Origin: Streptomyces sp. NRRL S-37
Lineage (GTDB): Bacteria > Actinomycetota > Actinomycetes > Streptomycetales > Streptomycetaceae
Assembly: GCF_000721605.1 (NCBI RefSeq)
Contig: NZ_JOIZ01000017.1
Location: 244,427 to 308,426 of the forward strand
Direction: 5' to 3'
Length of the DNA: 64,000 nucleotides
A program made the translations under genes and the position numbers. Below are positions 43,150-54,747 of this stretch, in pieces (position 1 is the stretch's first letter; each line of letters opens with the position of its first letter). The notes below the pieces were generated by a model, which did not search any database, had not been told where the DNA came from, and saw only the letters and a program-made list of their open reading frames with translations.

Positions 43150-44391
43150 TCACTTCAACGCGCTGCCCGCCTTCCACTCCTTCCAGTCCATGTTCCAGCC
43201 GCCGAGGCCGTTGTCGGGGGCGACCTTCTTGTCCTCGCTGTTGACGACCTCGACGACGTCGCCGACGAGGCTGCGGTCGAAGAACCAGCCCGCCGGGGTG
43301 TCCGCCCCGCCGCCCTTCACGTCGCGCAGTCCGACGCAGCCGTGGCTGACGTTGGAGTCGCCGAAGACGTCGGTGTCGGCCCAGTAGTTGCCGTGCAGGA
43401 AGGTGCCGGAGCTGGTCAGGCGGATGGCGTGCGGGACGTCGGGGATGTCGTACTCGCCCTTGCCGTCGTCGTCGGTGAAGCCGACCGTGGCGCCGTTCAT
43501 GCGGGTGACCTCGAGCATCTCGCTGATCACCATTTTGCCGTTGTACGTGGGTGTCTTCCGCGCGCCCGCCGTGATCGGCACGGTGGTCAGCAGCTCCCCG
43601 TCCCGTCGTACGCGCATGGTGTGCGCGGCGGCGTCGACCACCGACACCTGGCTGCGGCCGACGGTGAAGGTGAAGGTGCGGTGCTGGAGGCCGTAGACGC
43701 CCCGCGCTCCCTCGACGTCGCGCAGGTTCAGGTCGACGGTGACCTTGGTGCCGGGTTTCCAGTAGTGCTCGGGGCGGAAGTCGAGGCGGGTGCCGCCGAA
43801 CCAATGGGGGCGGATCTCTACGGGCGGGCGGGCGGTGACGCGGACGGCGCGTTCCACGGCCGCGCGGCGGGTGATCTTCCGGTTGAACTCCAGGGAGACG
43901 ATCATCCCGGTGCCGACGGTGGAGCGGTCCTCGGGCGCGACGTAGCCGATGAAGCGTTCCTCCGGGACGAAGGTGGTGAAGGTGGTGTGCCGGGCGGAGC
44001 GGCGGCCGTCGCCGTCCACGGCCACCGCGTCGACGGTGTACTTCGCGGCCAGCACCAGCCGTGCGTCGTCGGGCTTCCAGGTCAGCCCGTCGGCGGAGAT
44101 CCGCCCGGGGACCGGGGACTCCCGCGCGTCCTGCTCCGCGACGACCTTCACCGACTCCAGCCGTCCGTCCGGCACGCGCACCCGCAGCGCCGAGTCGGGG
44201 CGTACGTCCTTGCTGCCGTCGGCGGGTGTCACCCGGATGACGTCCTCGGCGGGCGGGGGCCCGAACGCCCCGCCGACGCCGACGCCGCCGTCCGCGGTGC
44301 AGCCGGCGGCTCCGGTCAGCAGTCCTGCCCATGTCACTACGGCGGCCAGCACGGCCCTCGCGCGCCGTGCGCGCCCTTGTACGTACCTCAC
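43150..44391 (-). CDS. L,D-transpeptidase lipoprotein, paralogue (413 aa)
   Basis: It has the same plan as its neighbour: lipobox-like T-G-A-A-G-C, Ig-like domains and a YkuD domain with S-H-G-C-V-G-L-R-D (Cys352). The two proteins are similar throughout, pointing to tandem duplication. The GTG at 44391 gives the most natural signal peptide, though the ribosome site is weak; the frame stays open to an ATG at 44559. It diverges from glgX, so their promoters lie in 44392-44579. Confidence 0.88.
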   Translation of the reverse strand: MRYVQGRARRARAVLAAVVTWAGLLTGAAGCTADGGVGVGGAFGPPPAEDVIRVTPADGSKDVRPDSALRVRVPDGRLESVKVVAEQDARESPVPGRISADGLTWKPDDARLVLAAKYTVDAVAVDGDGRRSARHTTFTTFVPEERFIGYVAPEDRSTVGTGMIVSLEFNRKITRRAAVERAVRVTARPPVEIRPHWFGGTRLDFRPEHYWKPGTKVTVDLNLRDVEGARGVYGLQHRTFTFTVGRSQVSVVDAAAHTMRVRRDGELLTTVPITAGARKTPTYNGKMVISEMLEVTRMNGATVGFTDDDGKGEYDIPDVPHAIRLTSSGTFLHGNYWADTDVFGDSNVSHGCVGLRDVKGGGADTPAGWFFDRSLVGDVVEVVNSEDKKVAPDNGLGGWNMDWKEWKAGSALK

Positions 44392-44579
44392 GCGGTGCCC
44401 AACGACGGGCCTCGCCTCCGGGAAACGACCATGCCGCCCCCCGGGAAACGTGAGTGCGAGGCGCGCTCTGGGCAGAACAGGGGGAGGACGACGCACCGGG
44501 GAGCCGCGGCCGAGCCGATGAAAAGGGCCGTACACCCCTGTCCGCCGCCGTCCCCTCACGAGCCGCGGGAGGCTGACAG

Positions 44580-46847
<2,268 letters not shown>

Positions 46848-46997
46848 CCGCCCGTGACACACGAACGGGTATCGGCCGTACGGCTGACGCGGTGCGTACG
46901 ACTTCGCCGTAGCCGCAGGTCGTAGGACCAGTGGCGGAGGGTGGTCCGGCCGAAACCCGGTGGGCAGAGTCAGTGGCGATCCGTAGGCTCGCTGCTG

Positions 46998-48995
46998 ATG
47001 CCCACTACACCTTCTCCCCCGGAACCCCGCTCCACCGTGCGTACGCTGCTGCGGCTGTGGCCGTACGTACGGCCCGTGCGGGCGCGGCTGTTCACCGCCG
47101 CGTTCATCGCGATCCTCGCCTCCTGCATCGGGCTGGTCATCCCGCTCGTCCTGAAGTGGATGGTGGACGGGCCGGTCGCCGACCGGGATCCGGCGGGGGT
47201 GTGGCTGGGCGCGCTGTACCTGCTGCTGCTCGGGCTGGCGGAGGCGCTGCTGTTCGGGCTCCGGCGGTGGCTGGTGGCACGTCCGCTGACGCATGTCGAG
47301 GCGGAGATGCGGGCGGGTCTGTACCGGCATCTGCAGCGGCTGCCGATCGCGTTCCACGACCGGTGGCCGTCGGGGCAGCTGCTGTCGCGGGCCACGACGG
47401 ATCTGATGCTGCTGCGGATGTTCCTGGCCTTCCCGCTGACGTTTCTGCTGGTCAACGGGGTAACAATCCTGGTCGGCGTGATCATCATGCTGGTCCAGGA
47501 CTGGACGCTGGGGCTGGTCATCCTGGTGCCGGCCGTGCCGGTGATGGTCACGTGTGTGGTGTTCGAGAAGCGGTACTCCGGCGCGGCGCGGCTGGCACAG
47601 GACCAGGTGGGTGATCTGACGACGGTCGTCGAGGAGGGTGTGCTCGGCATCCGGATCATCAAGGGGTTCGGGCGGCACCGCAGTCAGGCACGGGCGTTCC
47701 GGGAGCTGTCGGGGAAGCTGCGCGGGACGGAGCTGCACAAGGCGCGGCTGCTGGCGACGATCCTGGGCGTCATCGTGACGCTGCCGGAACTCGCCATCGG
47801 GGCGGCGCTGGTGCTGGGGGCGGTGCGGGTTGCGGACGGTGACCTGTCCGCGGGCACGCTGGTGGCGTTCCTGTCGACGGCCCTGGCGCTGCGCTGGCCG
47901 GTGGACTCGATCGGCTTCCTGCTGGCGATGAGCCAGGAGGCGGCAACGGCGACGGAACGCTACTTCGAGGTCATGGACGCAGAGCCGGAATCCGGCCCAG
48001 CCGAGCCGCAGTCCGCCGGAGCTGCGGGGTCCGCCGCCGCTGCGGGCAGTCGTGCCGCTGGGGCGGCACGGGTGGGCGATGGGGGTCCCCCCGCTCGAGC
48101 GAAGCCGAGAGTGGGGGAGGCACCTCGAAGCGCCGAGCGGCGTGATCTGCACCCGGGGGAGTCGCGCGACCCGGCGCTTACCGGGCGCCGTCCGCGCCCA
48201 CCCGTGCCGCCCAAGCGGCACGACTGCCCGCGGGAGAGCAACACCGGCCTCGCCTTCCACGCCGTCACCTTCCGTTACCCCGACGCCCCCGACGGCTCAC
48301 CCCCCGTACTGCACCGCGTCGACCTCCACATCCGCCCCGGCGAGTCCCTCGCCCTCGTCGGCGCCACCGGCAGCGGCAAGACCACCCTCACCGCCCTCGT
48401 CCCCCGCCTCCACGAAGTCACCGAGGGCCGCATCACCCTCGACGGCACGGACATCACCGAGATGTCCAGAGAAGAGCTCCGCTCCCGCGTCGCCGTCGCC
48501 TTCGAGGAACCCACCCTCTTCTCCGCCAGCGTCGGCGAGAACGTACTGATGGGCGGCGGGGACGGCGAGGCGGACCTGAAGCGCGCCCTCGCCGTCGCCC
48601 AGGCCGACTTCGCCCACGCGCTCCCCCAGGGCACCGACACCCAGGTCGGCGAGCAGGGCCTCAGCCTCTCCGGCGGCCAGCGCCAGCGCCTCGCGTTGGC
48701 CCGCGCCGTCGTCGGACGCCCCGACTTCCTGGTCCTCGACGACCCCCTGTCGGCCCTGGACGTGCACACCGAGGCCGCCGTCGAGGCCGCGCTGCGGCGC
48801 GTGCTCGCGGACACCACCGCCCTCATCGTGGCCCACCGCCCCTCCACGGTCCTCCTCGCCGACCGGGTGGCCCTGCTCTCCGGCGGCCGGATCACCGCGG
48901 TCGGCACCCACCACGAACTGCTGCGCGACAACCCCGAGTACGCGCACCTCATGTCCGGCGCCCCCGCGGGAACCCAGGAGGACGACGAGCGATGA
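46998..48995 (+). CDS. ABC exporter half-transporter with repeat-derived linker (665 aa)
   Basis: Six membrane helices (residues about 30-310) are followed by an ATPase domain with Walker A G-A-T-G-S-G-K-T-T near residue 455, signature L-S-G-G-Q and Walker B L-V-L-D-D-P, where the catalytic Glu is Asp. Residues about 335-415 are a Pro/Ala/Gly/Arg-rich insert encoded by interspersed repeat DNA at 48000-48240. The start is the ATG at 46998; an upstream ATG at 46941 adds no helix. The stop overlaps the next gene (ATGA), so the two halves form one heterodimer. Confidence 0.9.
   Translation: MPTTPSPPEPRSTVRTLLRLWPYVRPVRARLFTAAFIAILASCIGLVIPLVLKWMVDGPVADRDPAGVWLGALYLLLLGLAEALLFGLRRWLVARPLTHVEAEMRAGLYRHLQRLPIAFHDRWPSGQLLSRATTDLMLLRMFLAFPLTFLLVNGVTILVGVIIMLVQDWTLGLVILVPAVPVMVTCVVFEKRYSGAARLAQDQVGDLTTVVEEGVLGIRIIKGFGRHRSQARAFRELSGKLRGTELHKARLLATILGVIVTLPELAIGAALVLGAVRVADGDLSAGTLVAFLSTALALRWPVDSIGFLLAMSQEAATATERYFEVMDAEPESGPAEPQSAGAAGSAAAAGSRAAGAARVGDGGPPARAKPRVGEAPRSAERRDLHPGESRDPALTGRRPRPPVPPKRHDCPRESNTGLAFHAVTFRYPDAPDGSPPVLHRVDLHIRPGESLALVGATGSGKTTLTALVPRLHEVTEGRITLDGTDITEMSREELRSRVAVAFEEPTLFSASVGENVLMGGGDGEADLKRALAVAQADFAHALPQGTDTQVGEQGLSLSGGQRQRLALARAVVGRPDFLVLDDPLSALDVHTEAAVEAALRRVLADTTALIVAHRPSTVLLADRVALLSGGRITAVGTHHELLRDNPEYAHLMSGAPAGTQEDDER
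48036..48235. repeat. Interspersed repeats inserted in an ABC exporter gene
   Basis: Three elements sit in the reading frame: an inverted copy of the palindromic repeat (48040-48080), an unrelated Streptomyces repeat with GGGGGTCCCCCCGCTCGAGC (48080-48124), and a direct copy (48167-48233) of the repeat at 25231-25302. Together they encode about 80 linker residues without breaking the frame. Confidence 0.7.
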
Positions 48996-50851
48996 CGGCG
49001 ACCACCACCACCGCCCCCGCCCCCGCCCGGGACGAGGACGACGACCGGACCCCGCCGTCCGACGACCCCTTCGACCGGGACCAGCTGCCCACTCCCCCGG
49101 GTGCCACCGGCGTACTGCTGCGTTCCCTGCTCTCCCCCCTGCGCGGCAGGGTCGCCGTCACCGCGCTCCTGCTGCTGCTCCAGCAGGCCGCCGTGCAGGC
49201 CGGCCCGCTGCTGGTGGCGTACGCCATCGACCGGGCCGTGCCCGCGTTCCGCGGCGACGACAACGGGCCGCTGATCGCGGTGGCGGTCGGCTACCTGCTG
49301 TGCGCGGTGGCGGCCGGCGCGCTGCAGTACGGGTTCGTCACCGCCTCCGCCCGGGTCAGCCAGGACGTGCTGCTCGATCTGCGCGGCCGTATCTTCCGGC
49401 ACGCGCAGGCGCTCAGCGTCGACTTCCACGAGCGCTACACCTCGGGCCGCCTCATCTCCCGCTCCACCACCGACGTCGAGTCGCTGCGGGAGCTGCTGGA
49501 GGAGGGCCTGCAGGAACTGGTCATGGTCATCCTCTCCGCCGTCTACATCTCGGTGCTGCTGCTCTGGCTGGACCTCGGCCTCGGTGCCGTCGCGGTGGCG
49601 TCGTTCGTGCCGCTGTACCTGCTCGTACGGTCGTACCGGCGGCGGGCGGGGCGGGTGTACCGGAAGCGGTCGACGGCCATCGCGGCGGTGATCGTGAAGT
49701 TCGTCGAGACGATGAACGGCATCCGGCCGGTGCGCGCCTTCCGCCGGGAGGCCGCCAACGACGCCGAGTTCGCGGTGCTGAACCGGCGGCACGAGCGGAC
49801 CAACGGCGACGCGCTGCTCGAGATGGCCCGCTATGTCGTCGGCTCCCGGATCGCCGCCAACACCACGGTCGCGCTGATCGTGCTGTGGGGCGCCTACCGG
49901 GTGGCGGACGACAGCCTCGAACTGGGCGTCCTGGCGGCGGCGGTCCTCTACCTCCGCCGCCTCTACGACCCGATCGACCGCCTCGGCATGTTCCTCAACT
50001 CCTACCAGTCGGCGGCGGCCTCGCTGGAGAAGATCGCCGGCCTGCTGGCGCAGACCCCGTCCGTGCCCGAGCCGACGGCCCCCCGCGAGCTGCCGGAGCG
50101 GCGCCCCGGGCTCCCCGGCCGGGAGGTCGTCTTCGACGACGTCCGGTTCGCGTACCGCACCGGCGGTGAGGTGCTGCCCCGCTTCGGCCTCACCCTCCCC
50201 GCCGGGCAGACCGTCGCCGTCGTCGGCTCGACGGGCGCGGGCAAGTCGACGCTGGCGAAGCTGCTCGCCCGCTTCTACGACCCCACCGACGGCCGGGTGC
50301 TGCTCGACGGGACGGACCTGCGCGACCTCACGGGACGTGATCTGCGGCGCGAGGTGGTGATGGTGACGCAGGAGGCGTTCCTGTTCTCCGGCACGGTCGC
50401 CGAGAACATCTCGATCGGCCGGCCGGACGCCACCCGCCAGGAGATCGAGCAGGCGGCGAAGGAGATCGGCGCGCACGACTTCATCGCCGCGCTGCCCGAC
50501 GGCTACGACACCGACGTACGCAAGCGGGGCGGCCGTATCTCGGCCGGCCAGCGCCAGTTGGTCGCCTTCGCGCGGGCGCTGCTCGCGGACCCGGCGGTGC
50601 TGATCCTCGACGAGGCGACCAGCTCGCTGGACATCCCCGGTGAGCGGGCGGTGCAGCGGGCGATGGCGACGGTGCTGAAGGGCCGTACGGCGGTGGTGAT
50701 CGCCCACCGGCTGTCGACGGTGGAGATCGCCGACCGGGTGCTGGTGATGGAACACGGCCGGATCGTCGAGGACGGCAGCCCGGCCGAACTGATCGCCGGC
50801 ACGGGCAGGTTCGCCGACCTGCACCGGGCCTGGCGGGACAGTCTGGCCTGA
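48992..50851 (+). CDS. ABC exporter half-transporter, partner of the preceding gene (619 aa)
   Basis: An N-terminal Asp/Thr/Pro-rich tail of about 40 residues is followed by six membrane helices and an ATPase with Walker A G-S-T-G-A-G-K-S-T near residue 412, a slightly unusual signature I-S-A-G-Q and Walker B L-I-L-D-E-A-T-S-S-L-D. It has the catalytic Glu its partner lacks, so the pair makes one strong and one weak ATP site. The substrate is unknown; such pairs export lipids or drugs. Confidence 0.92.
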   Translation: MTATTTTAPAPARDEDDDRTPPSDDPFDRDQLPTPPGATGVLLRSLLSPLRGRVAVTALLLLLQQAAVQAGPLLVAYAIDRAVPAFRGDDNGPLIAVAVGYLLCAVAAGALQYGFVTASARVSQDVLLDLRGRIFRHAQALSVDFHERYTSGRLISRSTTDVESLRELLEEGLQELVMVILSAVYISVLLLWLDLGLGAVAVASFVPLYLLVRSYRRRAGRVYRKRSTAIAAVIVKFVETMNGIRPVRAFRREAANDAEFAVLNRRHERTNGDALLEMARYVVGSRIAANTTVALIVLWGAYRVADDSLELGVLAAAVLYLRRLYDPIDRLGMFLNSYQSAAASLEKIAGLLAQTPSVPEPTAPRELPERRPGLPGREVVFDDVRFAYRTGGEVLPRFGLTLPAGQTVAVVGSTGAGKSTLAKLLARFYDPTDGRVLLDGTDLRDLTGRDLRREVVMVTQEAFLFSGTVAENISIGRPDATRQEIEQAAKEIGAHDFIAALPDGYDTDVRKRGGRISAGQRQLVAFARALLADPAVLILDEATSSLDIPGERAVQRAMATVLKGRTAVVIAHRLSTVEIADRVLVMEHGRIVEDGSPAELIAGTGRFADLHRAWRDSLA

Positions 50852-50881
50852 CCGCGACGGCGCACAGGGGGAGAACGAGCG

Positions 50882-52603
50882 GTGATCGACGCGTACGAGG
50901 ATCCCGGTACGCCCGAGCGGCGGGGCGGGGCCCGGTATCTGTGGTGGCTGGTGCTGCGGCAGCCGGGGCGGTGTGCGGCGGGGGCGGTGCTGAGCTGCGT
51001 GTGGATGGTGCTGCTGGCGGCGACGCCGTACGCGATGTCCCGGGCCGTGGACGAGGGGCTGGAGCCGGGGGACATGGGGGCGCTGGCGTGGTGGACCGGT
51101 GCCCTGTTCGTGGTGTGCGTGGTCAACGCGTGGCTGGGTGTCATGCGGCACCGCACGATGACGCGGGTGCGGATGGACGCCAACTTCCGCACGGTGAAGG
51201 TGGTCGTGGGGCAGACGGTGCGGCTGGGCGCCTCGCTGGAGCGGCGGGCCGGGGCCGGGGAGGTCGTCACCATCGGGGTGGGCGACGTGCAGATGATCTC
51301 CCAGTCGCTCACGGCCGTCGGGCCGGGGGTCGGCGCGGTGGTGGCGTATCTGGTGGTGTCCGGGCTGCTGTGGTCGGTGTCGCCGCCGCTGGCGCTGGTG
51401 GTGCTGCTCGGGGTGCCGGTGGTCGGGCTCGCCGTCGGACCGCTGGCGGGATGGCTGCAGGACACGGAGACGGAGTACCGGGAGCGGCAGGGTGTGCTGA
51501 CCGCGCGGATCGGTGATCTGGCGGGCGGGCTGCGGGTGCTGAGCGGGCTGGGCGGGAAGAACCTGGTCTCCGAGGCGTTCCGCCGGGACTCGGGGCGGCT
51601 GCGGGAGCAGGGCTACCGGGTCGGGGCCGTGACCAGTTGGATGCAGGCGCTCGCCGCGGGGCTGCCGACGCTGTTCCTCGCGGGGGTGACCTGGATCGCG
51701 GCGCGGCAGGCCGCGCAAGGGCACATCAGCGTGGGCGAACTGGTGTCGGTGTACGGCTATGTGACCGTACTGGTGTGGCCGGTGATGTTCCTCGTCGAGT
51801 GCGGATACCAGCTGAGCCGGGGTGTGGTGGCCGCCCGGCGGGTGACGGCGCTGCTGCGGCTGGAGCCGCCGGCCGACGCCGCCACCGCCGACGCCCCGGC
51901 CGAGCCCTCGGTGCTGTACGACCCGGAGTCGGGGGTACGGCTGCTGCCGGGCCGGCTGACCGCGCTCACCGCCGCGCGTCCCGCCGACGCGCTCGCCGTG
52001 GTGGACCGCCTGGGCCGGTACGCGCCGTCCGACGTGACCTGGGGCGGGGTCCGGCTGGACGAGATCGCGCTCGCGCGGGTGCGGGAGCGGATCCTGGTCG
52101 CCGACGCGGAGGCGGACCTGTTCGCCGGTCCGCTGCGGGAGGTGGTGGCCGGGCTCGGGGATCCGTCCGACGAGGACGTGCTGGGCGCGCTGCGCGCGGC
52201 GGCCGCCGACGACATCGTGCGGGGCCTGCCCGACGGGCTGGACTCGGTCGTGTCCGCGCAGGGCCGCAGTCTCTCCGGCGGTCAGCGGCAACGGGTGCGG
52301 CTGGCGCGGGCGTTGCTGGCCGGCCCGGAGGTGCTGCTGGCGGTGGAGCCCACGTCGGCGCTCGACGCGCACACCGAGGCCACGGTCGCCGACCGGCTGC
52401 GGGAAGCCCGCGGGGGCCGTACGACGCTGCTGGCCACCACCTCGCCGCTGATGCTCACGCGGGTCGACGAGGTGATCTTCCTGGTCGACGGGAAGGTGGC
52501 CGCGAGCGGCAGCCACCAGGAACTTCTCGACCACGAACCCGCCTACCGGGACCTGGTGGCCAGGGACGCCGGGGAGACCACCGCCGAGGAGGTCGCAGGA
52601 TGA
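50882..52603 (+). CDS. ABC exporter half-transporter with degenerate Walker A and B (573 aa)
   Basis: The membrane domain is intact, but the ATPase domain reads A-L-T-A-A-R-P-A-D-A where the Walker A G-x-G-K-S/T belongs, and L-L-A-V-E-P-T-S-A-L-D for Walker B. The signature L-S-G-G-Q-R-Q-R is perfect. It therefore cannot bind nucleotide normally by itself but gives a good signature to its partner's ATP site. The GTG start at 50882 lies 30 bases after the previous gene. The stop overlaps the next start (ATGA). Confidence 0.9.
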   Translation: MIDAYEDPGTPERRGGARYLWWLVLRQPGRCAAGAVLSCVWMVLLAATPYAMSRAVDEGLEPGDMGALAWWTGALFVVCVVNAWLGVMRHRTMTRVRMDANFRTVKVVVGQTVRLGASLERRAGAGEVVTIGVGDVQMISQSLTAVGPGVGAVVAYLVVSGLLWSVSPPLALVVLLGVPVVGLAVGPLAGWLQDTETEYRERQGVLTARIGDLAGGLRVLSGLGGKNLVSEAFRRDSGRLREQGYRVGAVTSWMQALAAGLPTLFLAGVTWIAARQAAQGHISVGELVSVYGYVTVLVWPVMFLVECGYQLSRGVVAARRVTALLRLEPPADAATADAPAEPSVLYDPESGVRLLPGRLTALTAARPADALAVVDRLGRYAPSDVTWGGVRLDEIALARVRERILVADAEADLFAGPLREVVAGLGDPSDEDVLGALRAAAADDIVRGLPDGLDSVVSAQGRSLSGGQRQRVRLARALLAGPEVLLAVEPTSALDAHTEATVADRLREARGGRTTLLATTSPLMLTRVDEVIFLVDGKVAASGSHQELLDHEPAYRDLVARDAGETTAEEVAG

Positions 52604-54381
52604 GCGGGGAACGACTGCCCCTGGCCGGGCCCGCCGATGTGCGGCGGGCCGCCGCGGAGCTGGTGCGGGCGGACGGGCGGGCCGTCGCCGGTGTGCTGGC
52701 GCTGAACGGGCTGGCGGCCGTGGTGGGGCTGGCCGGGCCCTGGCTGCTGGGGCGGATCATCGACGAGGTGCGCGAGGGCGGCGGGCCGGCGGTGGTGGAC
52801 CGGCTGGCGCCGGTCATCCTGCTGTGCGCCGTCACGCAGCTGCTGCTGTCCCGCTGGGCCCGGTTCGTGGGGCACCGTTTCGGGGAGCGGACGCTGGCGC
52901 GGGTGCGGGAGCGGTTCGTGGACCGGGCGCTGGCGCTGCCCTCGTCGGTGGTGGAGCGGGCGGGCACGGGTGATCTGACGGCCCGGGGGACGGCCGATGT
53001 CACCGCCGTCGGTACGACCCTGCGCGACGCCGGGCCGTCGTTGCTGGTCAACGCCGTGCAGTCGCTGTTCGTGATGGGTGCGGTCCTGGTGGTGAACCCG
53101 CTGCTGGGCTTCCTCGGGCTGCTCGGGCTGACGCCGATCTGGTGCGTGCTGCGCTGGTATCTGCGCCGGGCCCGCGACGCCTACCTCGCCGAGGGGGCGG
53201 CGAACTCGGACGTGGCGGAGGCCGTCGCGGCGACGGCGTCGGGGGCCCGCACGGTGGAGGCGTTCCGGCTCCAGGAGCGGCGGATCCGCGCCGGCCGGGA
53301 GGCGCTGGAGACCTCCCGCCGCACCCGGTTCCGCACGCTGTTCCTGCGCACGGTGTTCTTCCCGGTGGTGGAGGTGTCGTACATCGTGCCGGTGGCCGGG
53401 GTGCTGCTGATCGGCGGGTGGCTGCACGGGCGGGGTGCGGTGAGCCTCGGGGAGGTGGTGGCGACCTCGCTGTATCTGCTGCAGCTGAGCGGTCCGCTGG
53501 ACGAGGTGCTGATGCGGCTGGAGCAGTTGCAGGCCAGCGGTGCCTCCTTCGCCCGGGTGGAAGGGCTGGCGCGGGCGCCGCGCGCGGCGGAGCGGGGCGA
53601 CAGTCCGGATCCGGCCGACGACCGCATCGACGTGACGGGTGTGTATTACGCCTATGACGGCGGCGGCGAGGTGCTGCGCGGGGTCGATCTGACGGTGACT
53701 CCGGGCGAACGGCTGGCCGTGGTGGGGCCGTCCGGTGCGGGCAAGACGACCCTGAGCCGGTTGCTGGCGGGCGTGGACGCGCCGACCGCGGGAAGCGTGA
53801 CGGTGGGCGGGGTGCCGGTGTCCGGCCTGGACCCGGAGCGGCTGCGGCGGCAGGTGGTGCTGGTCACCCAGGAGCACCATGTGTTCCTCGGGTCGGTTCG
53901 CGACAATCTGCGTATCGCCGAACCGGGCGCCGGGGACGGGGAGTTGTGGGCGGCGCTGGCCGTGGTCGGCGCCGAGGCGTGGGTGCGGGAGCTGCCGGAC
54001 GGGCTGGACACGGAGCTGGGCGAGGGGGGTCATGCCACCGACGGTTCGCAGGCGCAGCAGCTCGCGCTGGCGCGGGTGGTGCTGGCGGACCCGCACACGC
54101 TGATCCTCGACGAGGCCACCGCGCTGCTCGACCCGACGACCGCCCGGCACACCGAGCGCGCGCTGGCGGCCGTCCTGGAGGGCCGTACGGTCATCGCCGT
54201 CGCCCACCGCCTGCACACCGCCCACGACGCCGACCGGGTGGCCGTCATGGAGGACGGCCGCCTGACGGAACTGGGCACCCATGACGCCCTGGTGGCGGCC
54301 GGCGGGGCGTACGCGAGCCTGTGGCACTCCTGGCACGGCGATTCCAGCCCGTCCGGCACAACCAGCCCGTCCGGCGCTTGA
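52600..54381 (+). CDS. ABC exporter half-transporter with intact Walker motifs and degenerate signature (593 aa)
   Basis: Walker A is G-P-S-G-A-G-K-T-T near residue 377 and Walker B is L-I-L-D-E-A-T-A-L-L-D, both good. The signature reads D-G-S-Q-A-Q-Q instead of L-S-G-G-Q. It complements the preceding half exactly, so one composite ATP site is complete and the other dead. The last residues (T-S-P-S-G-A) and the stop codon come from a Streptomyces repeat that begins inside the gene. Confidence 0.92.
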   Translation: MSGERLPLAGPADVRRAAAELVRADGRAVAGVLALNGLAAVVGLAGPWLLGRIIDEVREGGGPAVVDRLAPVILLCAVTQLLLSRWARFVGHRFGERTLARVRERFVDRALALPSSVVERAGTGDLTARGTADVTAVGTTLRDAGPSLLVNAVQSLFVMGAVLVVNPLLGFLGLLGLTPIWCVLRWYLRRARDAYLAEGAANSDVAEAVAATASGARTVEAFRLQERRIRAGREALETSRRTRFRTLFLRTVFFPVVEVSYIVPVAGVLLIGGWLHGRGAVSLGEVVATSLYLLQLSGPLDEVLMRLEQLQASGASFARVEGLARAPRAAERGDSPDPADDRIDVTGVYYAYDGGGEVLRGVDLTVTPGERLAVVGPSGAGKTTLSRLLAGVDAPTAGSVTVGGVPVSGLDPERLRRQVVLVTQEHHVFLGSVRDNLRIAEPGAGDGELWAALAVVGAEAWVRELPDGLDTELGEGGHATDGSQAQQLALARVVLADPHTLILDEATALLDPTTARHTERALAAVLEGRTVIAVAHRLHTAHDADRVAVMEDGRLTELGTHDALVAAGGAYASLWHSWHGDSSPSGTTSPSGA

Positions 54382-54431
54382 GGACGAGGCCCGAAGGGCC
54401 GATAGGGGGGGTCTGGGGGCGCAGCCCCCAG
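54340..54431. repeat. Streptomyces intergenic repeat with hairpin at the end of the exporter operon
   Basis: CAGCCCGTCCGGC occurs twice near the stop, followed by GCTTGAGGACGAGGCCC and GGGGGTCTGGGGGCGCAGCC, an arrangement I recognise from many Streptomyces genomes (from memory). CTGGGGGC (54413-54420) pairs with GCCCCCAG (54424-54431) and probably acts as the terminator. Confidence 0.65.
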
Positions 54432-54747
54432 GGACGGGAAGGGAAGGGGCGGCGGGGGCGAAAAACACCGAATCCCACCCCGCCCGCACCCCCACCCCCA
54501 ACTGTTCGTATACCGAACCCGAACTCCCGGACAACGAACGGTTTCCGGCCAAATTCCTGACGCGCTCCTGACAGAAACCGCGATCCCCTGCCACTCTTCC
54601 CACGGCCGCTCGACAGCAACCCCGCAGCACCACCCCACCGCTGCCCCGCGGCCACAGCGAATGGCACTTCCGTTCTGCCCGGCCGGCCCACCCGCCGTCC
54701 GGTCTCCCCAGGCCGCGCGATCCGCGGCCCCGCAGAAGGAGTCAGCG
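54382..54747. other. Intergenic region before the M4 metalloprotease
   Basis: The 366 bases contain the repeat/terminator at the left, a symmetric element GTTCGTATACCGAAC (54504-54518) with several CGAAC motifs nearby that could be an operator, and the ribosome site AGAAGGAG for the protease. No open frame of interest; the promoter was not identified. Confidence 0.4.

Noticed and set aside
48275..52534. Minus-strand open frame of over 1400 codons across the ABC exporters
   Set aside because: It runs opposite to three clear ABC genes with intact motifs; composition (Arg/Gln/His/Pro) is typical of antisense in high-GC DNA.
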